Source of the DNA: Bog-532 sp963830385
GTDB taxonomy: Bacteria > Actinomycetota > Actinomycetes > Streptosporangiales > Streptosporangiaceae
Assembly (NCBI GenBank): GCA_963830385.1
Contig: CAWHMD010000007.1
Location: forward strand, 62,001-126,000
DNA length: 64,000 bases
Direction of reading: 5' to 3'
The position numbers were made by a program, and so were the translations under genes. How positions within the stretch are numbered: position 1 is the first letter of the stretch; each line of letters opens with the position of its first letter. Positions 7,424 through 14,639 of the stretch are shown one piece after another. Under the pieces are notes generated by a model, which saw only the letters and a list, made by a program, of their open reading frames with translations, was not told the DNA's origin and did no database searches.

Positions 7424-8358
7424 CGCGCCCCCTCCGTCACCAGCGTCCGGGCGGGATCGAAGTCCGGCCACACCGTCGCCATGCCCTTCTCAAGGTCGTA
7501 CGTGGGGGAATAGCCCAGGCTGCGGGCCACCGAGATGTCCAGCCTGACCGCGGGCATCTCGCCTTGCTGGATCGGCACGTTCTCGGCCGGGATGTCGATC
7601 CCGGTCACCCGGCGGGCCGTCGCCACCATCTCGTTCACCGTGACCGACTGGCCCGAGCCGAGGATGACCGGCCCACTGTAGTCGCTGCGCCAGGCGGCGA
7701 ACATCCCGCTGATCACGTCGTCGACCTGGATGACGTCACGGATCATGGAACCGTCGCCGCGCACCTTGACGCCGGTGCCGTCGCGGGCGGCCTTCATCAG
7801 CCGGGGGATGAAGCTGTCCTTGTGCCCCATGCCGGGCCCGTACACGTTGGAGAAGCGGAGCGCGATCCCGCGCACGCCGTAGGCCGCGGCGTAGCAGCTG
7901 ATCAGCATCTCCGACGCGGCCTTGGTCGCCCCGTAGGGCGTCAGCGGCCGCAGCGGGGCCTGCTCGGTGATCAGGGCCTGGCCCACGTTCCCGGTCACCG
8001 CGTTGGTGGAGGCGAACAGGAACGTCCGCACCCCCCGCTGCCGGGCCAGTTCGAGCAGGCCCGCGGTCAGCGTCACGTTGTTCCGGTAGTAGGCCTCCGG
8101 ATCCTGCAGCGACTCCAGCACCGACGTGCGCGCCGCCAGGTGGATGATCGTGTCCGTCCCCGGCGCGACCGCCTGGCCCGCGACCTCCGGCTCCACCAGG
8201 TCGCCGGTCACCGCCCGGACCGACGGGTCGCCGGTGAACGGCTTGAGGTCCGCCACCGTCACCTCGGCTCCCTCGGCGAGCAGTGCGGTGACCACGCGGC
8301 GGCCGATGAACCCGGCCCCCCCGGTCACCAGCACGCGGGAAGGAGAATCGTTCCCCAT
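7420..8358 (-). CDS. NAD-dependent epimerase/dehydratase (GalE-like)
   Basis: Extended short-chain dehydrogenase of 312 residues. The Rossmann loop VTGGAGFIGRR is at residue 10, a Ser/Thr-rich strand FLFASTNAV near residue 115, and the catalytic YGATK pair near residue 142. RFSNVYGPG and the C-terminal sugar-nucleotide region are typical of UDP-hexose 4-epimerases and related enzymes. GGAG lies 5 nt before the ATG. The stop overlaps the start of the GT2 gene (ATGA), so the two are translated together. Its place next to sqdB and GT2 points to surface-sugar synthesis; the exact sugar cannot be read from the sequence. Confidence 0.85.
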   Translation of the reverse strand: MGNDSPSRVLVTGGAGFIGRRVVTALLAEGAEVTVADLKPFTGDPSVRAVTGDLVEPEVAGQAVAPGTDTIIHLAARTSVLESLQDPEAYYRNNVTLTAGLLELARQRGVRTFLFASTNAVTGNVGQALITEQAPLRPLTPYGATKAASEMLISCYAAAYGVRGIALRFSNVYGPGMGHKDSFIPRLMKAARDGTGVKVRGDGSMIRDVIQVDDVISGMFAAWRSDYSGPVILGSGQSVTVNEMVATARRVTGIDIPAENVPIQQGEMPAVRLDISVARSLGYSPTYDLEKGMATVWPDFDPARTLVTEGAR

Positions 8359-8573
8359 CCAAGCTCCATTCCGGATTCGTTCAGCGAACGTTTGATTTTG
8401 TGAGTTGTAAACACGGGCACGTTACCGATCCAAGCTGAGGATTAGCTGGACGCGAATCGGGCTCACGCCGCAAAGGACGCGGACGGCAACGCTGGCGGCC
8501 TCGATGTGCCTGGTCAGTTTAGCCAGGCGTCACCCGCGGACGGCAGGCCCCGGCAAATGTGTCATCCTGGGAT

Positions 8574-8723
8574 CAGGCGGTTTGCGGAGGAACTCCGGTG
8601 TAAATCCGGGGCTGTCGCGCAACTGTAACCGGCGAGCAACCCTTCGGTTGGGCCACTGTCACTCAGGTGACGGGAAGGCGAAGGCGAGCACTGACCCGGG
8701 AGCCAGGAGACTCCGGCCGCCTG
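8574..8723 (+). promoter_or_regulatory. Cobalamin (AdoCbl) riboswitch
   Basis: The leader of the B12 operon carries a classical cobalamin aptamer. P1 pairs CAGGCGG (8574-8580) with CCGCCTG (8717-8723), perfectly complementary. The core motifs GGAACTCCGGTG, the GCGCAACTGTAACC stretch, GCCACTG, GACGGGAAGGC, and the B12 box AGCCAGGAGAC (8701-8711) are all in order. The aptamer ends about 40 nt before the TTG start of the first gene, with AAGGA at 8751-8755, so control is likely at translation initiation; no terminator is seen between. The 215 bp in front (8359-8573) is shared with the divergent epimerase gene and contains a 13-bp palindrome CGTTC-AGC-GAACG (8378-8390); no sure promoter was found there. 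Confidence 0.95.
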
Positions 8724-8761
8724 TCGACCCTACGGGCGCGCACACCCGGAAAGGACAGGCC

Positions 8762-10876
8762 TTGACGGCTCCCGCCAAGCACGCACCGCTCTACCCGTTT
8801 GCCGCCATCGTCGGCATGCCCGACCTGAAGCTGGCCCTGCTGCTCAACGCGGTCTCACCCGCCATCGGCGGCGTGCTCGTGCGGGGCGAGAAGGGCACCG
8901 CCAAGTCGACCGTGGTCCGCGGCCTGGGCGCGCTGCTGCCGCCGGTCCAGGTGGTGGCGGGCTGCCGGTTCGCCTGTGACCCGGCCGAGCCCGACCCGGG
9001 CTGCCCGGACGGGCCGCACCCGGGCGGTGCGCCGGCGCTGTCCCGCCCGGTCACGCTGGCCGAGCTGCCGGTCGGCGCGACCGAGGACCGGCTGGCCGGT
9101 TCCCTCGACATCGAGCGGGCCCTGTCCGAGGGCGTCACCGCCTACGAGCCGGGTGTGCTGGCGGCCGCCCACCGCGGCCTGCTCTACGTCGACGAGGTCA
9201 ACCTGCTGCACGACCACCTGGTCGACCTGCTGCTGGACGCGGCCGCGCTCGGGGTCAGCTACGTGGAACGGGAGGGCGTCTCGGTCCGCCACGCCGCCCG
9301 GTTCCTGCTCGTCGGCACCATGAACCCGGAGGAAGGCGAGCTGCGCCCGCAGTTGCTGGACCGGTTCGGGCTGACCGTGGAGGTGGCGGCCAGCCGGGAC
9401 CCGGACGAACGGGCCGAGGTGGTCCGCCGCCGCCTGGCCTTCGAAGCCGATCCGGCCGGGTTCGCCGCCCGCTTCGACGCCGGCTCCGAGGCGCTGGCCG
9501 AGGCGGTGGCCGCCGCCCGGGCCCGGCTGCCCCAGGTCAAGCTGCCCGACGCCGCGCTCCGCCAGATCTGCGCGGTCTGCGGCCGCTTCGGCGTCGACGG
9601 CATGCGCGCCGACCTGGTCACCGCCCGGGCCGCGATCGCCCTGGCCGCCTGGCACGGCCGCGACGAGGTCCTCGAGGACGACATCCGCCAGGCGGCCCGG
9701 CTGGCGCTGCCGCACCGCCGCCGCCGCGACCCGTTCGACGCACCCGGGCTCGACGAACAGGAGCTCGAGGACGCCCTCAACGAGCCACCCCCCGCCCCGC
9801 CCGTGCCACCCGAGCCGGAGCCCCCCGGCCCGCCCGACCAGCCCGGCCCGCCCGACGGCTCACCGGGGGGCGGCCAGCCCCCGGAGCCCGCCGACGGTCC
9901 CGCACCGCCGCCCGCCGGTGAGCAGAGTGCCGGTCCCGATCCTGCCTCCGCCCCGGAAAACCCTGAAAACGTCCCGGCCCCCGGAGCCGCCGCTCGCCCG
10001 GACAGCTCCGCGCCGGCCTCCCCGCCGTTCCGCGCCCGCTTGCTCACGGTCCCCGGCCTGGGCGCCGGCTCGCTGGGCCGCCGCTCGCCCGCCTACACGC
10101 CCACCGGCCGGTCCGTGGGCGCCCGCCCGCCCGCGGGCAGGGTCACCTCGGTCCACCTCCCCGCCACCCTCCGCGCCGCCGCTCCCGCCCAGCTCACCCG
10201 CCGCGCCGCCGCCCCCGCTCCCGCCCAGCCAGCCCGCCGCGCCGGCCGCGACGGGCGAGCGCTGATCCTCGCCCCCGGCGACCTGCGCGAGGCCGTCCAC
10301 GTCGGCCGCGAGGGCAACCTGGTGCTGTTCGCGGTCGACGCCAGCGGCTCGATGGCGGCCCGTCAGCGAATGCGGGCGGCCAAGGGCGCGGTGCTGTCGC
10401 TGCTGCTTGACGCCTACCAGCGCCGCGACAAGGTCGGGCTGGTCACCTTCCGCGGCGACGCCGCCGAGCTGGTTTTGCCGCCCACCTCGTCGGTCGAGGC
10501 CGGCGCCCGGCGACTGCACACGCTGGCCACCGGCGGCCGCACCCCGCTGGCGGCGGGCCTGGCCAAGGCGGCCGACGTGCTGGCGGCCGAGAAGCTGCGC
10601 GACCCGGCCCGGCGCCCGCTGCTGGTGGTGGTGACCGACGGCCGCGCCACCCGCGGCACCGACGCCGACCTGGCCCGGGCCGTCACCCGGCTGGCCGGCA
10701 CCGCGGCCGTGGTCGTCGACTGCGAGAGCGGCCTGGTCCGCCTGGGCCTGGCCGCGGCCCTGGCCACCCGCCTGGGCGCCGCCCTCGTCGGCCTGGACGA
10801 GTTGCCCGCCGGCGGCCCCGCCCGGGGCGGTGGCCCGCTGGCCGGCGTGGTCCGGGCCGCCCGGAGGGCCGCCTGA
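8762..10876 (+). CDS. ChlI/ChlD fusion, AAA+ and VWA chelatase subunit for cobalt insertion
   Basis: Protein of 704 residues joining the two ATPase subunits of a Mg/Co-chelatase. The N-terminal AAA+ part has Walker A GEKGTAKST (about residue 42) and Walker B LLYVDEVNLL (about residue 140). A Pro/Glu-rich linker of about 120 residues follows, then a VWA domain whose MIDAS motif DASGSM lies near residue 527. The likely partner is the large porphyrin-binding subunit CobN, which is not in this window. The TTG at 8762 is chosen because AAGGA lies 6 nt before it and the aptamer ends just upstream; a longer reading would run into the riboswitch. It is the first gene of the riboswitch-controlled operon and overlaps cobO as TGATG. 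Confidence 0.85.
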   Translation: MTAPAKHAPLYPFAAIVGMPDLKLALLLNAVSPAIGGVLVRGEKGTAKSTVVRGLGALLPPVQVVAGCRFACDPAEPDPGCPDGPHPGGAPALSRPVTLAELPVGATEDRLAGSLDIERALSEGVTAYEPGVLAAAHRGLLYVDEVNLLHDHLVDLLLDAAALGVSYVEREGVSVRHAARFLLVGTMNPEEGELRPQLLDRFGLTVEVAASRDPDERAEVVRRRLAFEADPAGFAARFDAGSEALAEAVAAARARLPQVKLPDAALRQICAVCGRFGVDGMRADLVTARAAIALAAWHGRDEVLEDDIRQAARLALPHRRRRDPFDAPGLDEQELEDALNEPPPAPPVPPEPEPPGPPDQPGPPDGSPGGGQPPEPADGPAPPPAGEQSAGPDPASAPENPENVPAPGAAARPDSSAPASPPFRARLLTVPGLGAGSLGRRSPAYTPTGRSVGARPPAGRVTSVHLPATLRAAAPAQLTRRAAAPAPAQPARRAGRDGRALILAPGDLREAVHVGREGNLVLFAVDASGSMAARQRMRAAKGAVLSLLLDAYQRRDKVGLVTFRGDAAELVLPPTSSVEAGARRLHTLATGGRTPLAAGLAKAADVLAAEKLRDPARRPLLVVVTDGRATRGTDADLARAVTRLAGTAAVVVDCESGLVRLGLAAALATRLGAALVGLDELPAGGPARGGGPLAGVVRAARRAA

Positions 10877-11472
10877 TGCCCCAGGGAAAACCGGAAAACG
10901 TTCCGGACGACGGGCTCACCACCCGCGAGCGGCGTACCCGCCCGCTGGTCGTGGTGCACACCGGCACCGGCAAGGGCAAGTCGACCGCCGCCTTCGGGCT
11001 CGCCCTGCGCGCCTGGAACCAGGGCTGGCCGATCGGCGTGTTCCAGTTCGTGAAGTCGGCCAAGTGGCGCGTCGGGGAGGAGAACGCGCTGCGCACGCTG
11101 GGCGCCAGCGGCCAGGGCGGCACCGTGGCCTGGCACAAGATGGGGGAGGGGTGGTCCTGGATCCAGCGCCACCCCGAGGACCACGCCGCCCAGGCGGCCG
11201 AGGGCTGGGCCCAGATCGCCCGCGACCTGGCCGCCGAGACCTACCGGTTCTACGTGCTCGACGAGTTCACCTACCCGATCAAGTGGGGCTGGGTCGACGT
11301 GCAGGAGGTGATCTCGGTGCTGCGGGACCGGCCCGGCCGCCAGCACGTGGTCATCACCGGCCGCGACGCCCACCCCGACCTGGTCGACCACGCCGACCTG
11401 GTCACCGGCATGACCAAGGTGAAGCACCCGATGGACCGCGGGCAGAAGGGCCAGAAGGGCATTGAATGGTGA
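10876..11472 (+). CDS. cobO: Cob(I)yrinic acid a,c-diamide adenosyltransferase
   Basis: CobO/BtuR-type corrinoid adenosyltransferase, 198 residues, which transfers 5'-deoxyadenosine from ATP to the reduced cobalt of the corrinoid. The P-loop variant VHTGTGKGKSTAAFG is at residue 30; FYVLDEFTYPIKWGW near residue 130 carries the Walker B region, and HVVITGRDAHP and GQKGIEW at the end are family signatures. The length is normal. The start overlaps the previous stop (TGATG), so translation is coupled. Confidence 0.95.
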   Translation: MPQGKPENVPDDGLTTRERRTRPLVVVHTGTGKGKSTAAFGLALRAWNQGWPIGVFQFVKSAKWRVGEENALRTLGASGQGGTVAWHKMGEGWSWIQRHPEDHAAQAAEGWAQIARDLAAETYRFYVLDEFTYPIKWGWVDVQEVISVLRDRPGRQHVVITGRDAHPDLVDHADLVTGMTKVKHPMDRGQKGQKGIEW

Positions 11473-12920
11473 CGGTCCCGCGGCTGGTGATCGCCGCCCC
11501 GTCCTCCGGCAGCGGCAAGACCACGGTCGCCTGCGGCCTGATGGCGGCGCTGCGCGCCACCGGCCTGGTGGTGTCCGGCCACAAGGTCGGCCCTGACTAC
11601 ATCGACCCCGGCTACCACTCGCTGGCCACCGGGCGCCCGGCCCGCAACCTGGACCCGGTGCTGTGCGGCGAGGCCCGGGTCGCCCCGCTGTTCGCGCACG
11701 GCGCCGCCGGCGCCGGCGTGGCCGTCATCGAGGGCGTCATGGGCCTGTTCGACGGGGCCACCGCGCCGTCCGGCGAGGGCGCCGGCGACCCCGGCTTCGG
11801 CTCCACCGCCCACGTCGCCCGCCTGCTCGGCGCCCCGGTCGTGCTCGTAGTGGACGCTGCCGCCGCCGGCCGCTCGGTGGCCGCCCTGGTGGCCGGCTTC
11901 GACCGCTTCGACCCCGGCACCAGGGTGGCCGGCGTCATCCTCAACCAGGTCGGCTCCGGCCGCCACGAACAGCTCCTGCGTGACGCCCTGGCCGGTCTCG
12001 GCATCCCCGTCTACGGGGCCATCCGGCGCTCGGCCGAGGTGAGCGCGCCCGCCCGCCACCTGGGCCTGATCCCGGTGGCCGAACGCTCGGCCGACGCGAC
12101 CGAGGCCACCGCCCGCCTGGCCGCGCTGATCGCCCGGTCCTGTGACCTGCCCGCCCTGCTGGCCCTGGCCCGCACCGCACCGGACCTGCCCGCCCCCGCC
12201 TGGGACCCCGCCGCCGAGCTCGCCCCGCCGACGTCGGGCCGCCCAGTCGTCGCGGTCGCCGGCGGCCCCGCCTTCACCTTCAGCTACACCGAGCACACCG
12301 AACTGCTCACCGCGGCCGGCCTGGACGTGATCCCCTTCGACCCCCTGCGCGACGAGACCCTGCCGCCGGGCACCTCCGGCCTGGTCCTGGGCGGCGGCTT
12401 CCCCGAGCTGCACGCGTCCGGCCTGTCCGCCAACCAGCCCCTGCGCCGCGCCGTCGCCGCGGCAGCGGCCCGCGGCGTCCCCATCGCCGCCGAGTGCGCC
12501 GGGCTGCTCTACCTGGCCCGCACCCTGGACGGCGCCCCCATGTGCGACGTCCTCCCGATCGACGCCACCATGACGCCCGCCCTCACCCTCGGCTATCGCG
12601 AGCCCGCGGCCGCCACCGACTCCATCCTGGCCACCGCGGGCAACGTAGTGCGGGCTCACGAGTTCCACCGCACCAAGACCCAGCCCGCCGCAGGCCCCAC
12701 CCCCGCCTGGCTCCTGCCCCCCACCCCCCAAGCCCCGCCAGCCTCCCCGGCCCCGTCAGTCCCTCCAGTCTCCTCGGCCCCATCAGCCCGCCAAGAAGGC
12801 CACGTCACCGCCAACGTGCACGCGTCCTACCTGCACGTCCACTGGGCGGGCTATCCCCGGTGCGCGGCCCGCTTCGCCGCCGCCTGCCACGCCGCCGCCC
12901 CCGTAGGCTCCCGCCCATGA
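11466..12920 (+). CDS. cobB: Cobyrinate/hydrogenobyrinate a,c-diamide synthase
   Basis: ATP- and glutamine-dependent amidase of the a and c side chains of the corrin ring, 484 residues. Domains: a dethiobiotin-synthetase-like ATPase with SSGSGKTT at residue 13 and VGPDYIDPGYH near 42, then a class I glutamine amidotransferase with the nucleophilic Cys in ECAGLLYL (about 345) and the His in YLHVHW (about 455). A Pro/Ala/Ser-rich insert of about 40 residues (PPTPQAPPASPAPSVPP and flanks) lies inside the amidotransferase domain between these two catalytic residues, longer than usual for CobB. The start overlaps cobO; a GTG at 11469 gives a cleaner GTGA overlap. It ends in an ATGA overlap with cobI. 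Confidence 0.9.
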   Translation: MVTVPRLVIAAPSSGSGKTTVACGLMAALRATGLVVSGHKVGPDYIDPGYHSLATGRPARNLDPVLCGEARVAPLFAHGAAGAGVAVIEGVMGLFDGATAPSGEGAGDPGFGSTAHVARLLGAPVVLVVDAAAAGRSVAALVAGFDRFDPGTRVAGVILNQVGSGRHEQLLRDALAGLGIPVYGAIRRSAEVSAPARHLGLIPVAERSADATEATARLAALIARSCDLPALLALARTAPDLPAPAWDPAAELAPPTSGRPVVAVAGGPAFTFSYTEHTELLTAAGLDVIPFDPLRDETLPPGTSGLVLGGGFPELHASGLSANQPLRRAVAAAAARGVPIAAECAGLLYLARTLDGAPMCDVLPIDATMTPALTLGYREPAAATDSILATAGNVVRAHEFHRTKTQPAAGPTPAWLLPPTPQAPPASPAPSVPPVSSAPSARQEGHVTANVHASYLHVHWAGYPRCAARFAAACHAAAPVGSRP

Positions 12921-13726
12921 GCACCCTGATCGGGGTCGGCGTCGGCCCCGGTGACCCCGAACTGGTCACCGTCAAAGCCGTCCGCGTCCTGCGCGAAGCC
13001 GACGTCGTGTTCGCCCCGGTGATGGCCGGCCCGGGTCCGGCCGTCCCCGGCCGGGCCGAGACCACCATCCGCGCCCACATCCCGGCCGGCCGGATCCGGC
13101 CGGTCCCGTTCGCCCTCAACGACACCGGCGGCGTCACCCCGCGCCGGGCCGCCGCCTGGCAGGCCGCCGCCGCCGAGGTCGCCGGGGCATTCGCGGCCGG
13201 CGCCCGCACGGTGGCGTTCGGCACGATCGGCGACCCCAACCTGTACTCGACGTTCAGCTACCTGGCCCAGACCGTCCGCACCCTGGTCCCCGGCGTCGTC
13301 GTCGAGACCGTGCCGGGCATCACCGCCATGCAGGACCTGGCGGCCCGCTCGGCCGCGGTGCTGGCCGAGGGCGACGAACCGCTCACCCTGCTCCCGCTCA
13401 CGGCCAGCGCCGGCGCCCTGGCGGACGCCCTGAACCGCCCCGGCACCGTCGTCGCCTACAAACTGGGCGCCGCCGCCGGCCCCACCCCGGCCGAGGTCGC
13501 CGCCCTGCTGGCCGCCGCCGGCCGCCTCGACGACGCCGTCGCCGGCGCCCGCCTGGGCCTGCCCGGCCAGGACATCCGCCCCGCCAAGGACCTGGGCTCG
13601 ATGCCCGCCGTCCCCTACCTGTCGACCCTCATCGTCCCGGCCCGCCGATCCGCCGTCGGCTCCAGCCTGGCGAAGCCCCCCACCACACCAGTCCCTCCCG
13701 CCACACCAGCACCGGAGATCCGATGA
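12917..13726 (+). CDS. cobI: Precorrin-2 C20-methyltransferase
   Basis: SAM-dependent tetrapyrrole methyltransferase of 269 residues adding the C-20 methyl group. It has the N-terminal loop GVGVGPGDPELVTVKAV, FGTIGDPNLYSTFSYL near residue 100, and VPGITAMQDLAARS, all characteristic of CobI/CbiL rather than the other methylases of the pathway. The start ATG overlaps the cobB stop (ATGA). The last 25 residues are a Pro/Thr-rich tail beyond the fold. It is followed by the only sizeable gap (100 bp) in the first half of the operon. Confidence 0.9.
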   Translation: MSTLIGVGVGPGDPELVTVKAVRVLREADVVFAPVMAGPGPAVPGRAETTIRAHIPAGRIRPVPFALNDTGGVTPRRAAAWQAAAAEVAGAFAAGARTVAFGTIGDPNLYSTFSYLAQTVRTLVPGVVVETVPGITAMQDLAARSAAVLAEGDEPLTLLPLTASAGALADALNRPGTVVAYKLGAAAGPTPAEVAALLAAAGRLDDAVAGARLGLPGQDIRPAKDLGSMPAVPYLSTLIVPARRSAVGSSLAKPPTTPVPPATPAPEIR

Positions 13727-13747
13727 TGGGGAGTCTGGCCTACAGAT

Positions 13748-13801
13748 GCAATGGCGCCTTTGCCCTTGTAAGAGCATGCGCAATGGCGCCATCGCGTATG
13801 C
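13748..13801 (+). promoter_or_regulatory. Paired GGC-GCC-centred palindromes before cobM
   Basis: Two dyads share the sequence GCAATGGCGCC (13748-13758 and 13780-13790), 32 bp apart, close to three helical turns. The left dyad is GCAATGGC/GCCTTTGC (13748-13763, one mismatch per arm). The right is a 28-bp dyad (13774-13801) with 12 of 14 matching positions per arm. They fill the only large gap inside the first half of the B12 operon, so a second operator or internal promoter is plausible. No known regulator site is recognised. Confidence 0.5.
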
Positions 13802-13826
13802 ACTCGTGCGAGCCGGAGGAACGGGC

Positions 13827-14639
13827 ATGAGCGACGGCAAGGTCATCTTCGTCGGGGCCGGCCCGGGCGCGCCCGACCTGATCACGCTGCGCGGCGCGGC
13901 CGCCATCGCCGGCGCCGACGTGGTGATCTGGGCCTCCAGCCTGGTCCACCCGGGGGTGCTGGAGCATGCCCGGGACGACGCCGAGGTCGTCGACTCGGCC
14001 GAGCTGCCGATGGAGGGCGTTCTCCCGTACTACCAGCGGGCGGCGGCCAAGGGCCTGACCGTGGCCCGGGTGCACTCCGGCGACCCGGCCCTCTGGGGAG
14101 CGATCCAGGAACAGCTCGACCGCTGCGCCGAGCTCGGGCTGGTCACCGAGATCGTCCCCGGGGTGTCCAGCTTCACCGCGGCCGCCGCCGCCATCGGCCG
14201 CGAGCTGACCATCCCGGAGGTGGCGCAGTCGGTCATCCTGACCCGCCTCGGCGGCGGCAAGACGCCGATGCCGCCGGGGGAGCAGGTGGCCGATTTCGCC
14301 CGGCACGGGACCACGATGGCGCTGTTCCTGTCGGCCGCCCGGTCCGGCCAGCTGCAGGACGAACTGCTCGCCGGTGGCTACTCGCCGGACACCCCGTGCG
14401 TCGTCGGCTACCAGGTCAGCTGGCCCGACGAGCTGATCGTGGGCTGCCCGCTGAGCGAGCTGGCCGCCACCATGAAGGCCCGCAAGCTCTGGAAGCACAC
14501 GCTGGTCCTGGTCGGCCCGGGCCTGGCGGCCGGCGGCACCCGGTCGCACCTGTACCACCCGGGGCATTTCCACGGCTTCCGCCGGGCCGAAGCCGGGGCC
14601 CGCCAGGCCCTGCGCGCCCACGACCGGGAGCGCCGTTGA
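13827..14639 (+). CDS. cobM: Precorrin-4 C11-methyltransferase
   Basis: SAM-dependent methyltransferase of 270 residues (CobM/CbiF). Typical features are IFVGAGPGAPDLITLRG at residue 7, the segment VIWASSLVHPGVLEHA, RVHSGDPALWGAI near residue 82, and IVPGVSSFTAAAAAIGRELT. The ATG at 13827 is chosen because GGAGGA lies 6 nt before it; longer readings would cross the palindromes. The stop overlaps the TTG start of cobL. Confidence 0.92.
   Translation: MSDGKVIFVGAGPGAPDLITLRGAAAIAGADVVIWASSLVHPGVLEHARDDAEVVDSAELPMEGVLPYYQRAAAKGLTVARVHSGDPALWGAIQEQLDRCAELGLVTEIVPGVSSFTAAAAAIGRELTIPEVAQSVILTRLGGGKTPMPPGEQVADFARHGTTMALFLSAARSGQLQDELLAGGYSPDTPCVVGYQVSWPDELIVGCPLSELAATMKARKLWKHTLVLVGPGLAAGGTRSHLYHPGHFHGFRRAEAGARQALRAHDRERR

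Noticed and set aside
8504..8761. N-terminal extension of the chelatase protein
   Set aside because: It would translate the cobalamin riboswitch. The TTG at 8762 with AAGGA upstream gives the conserved N-terminus.
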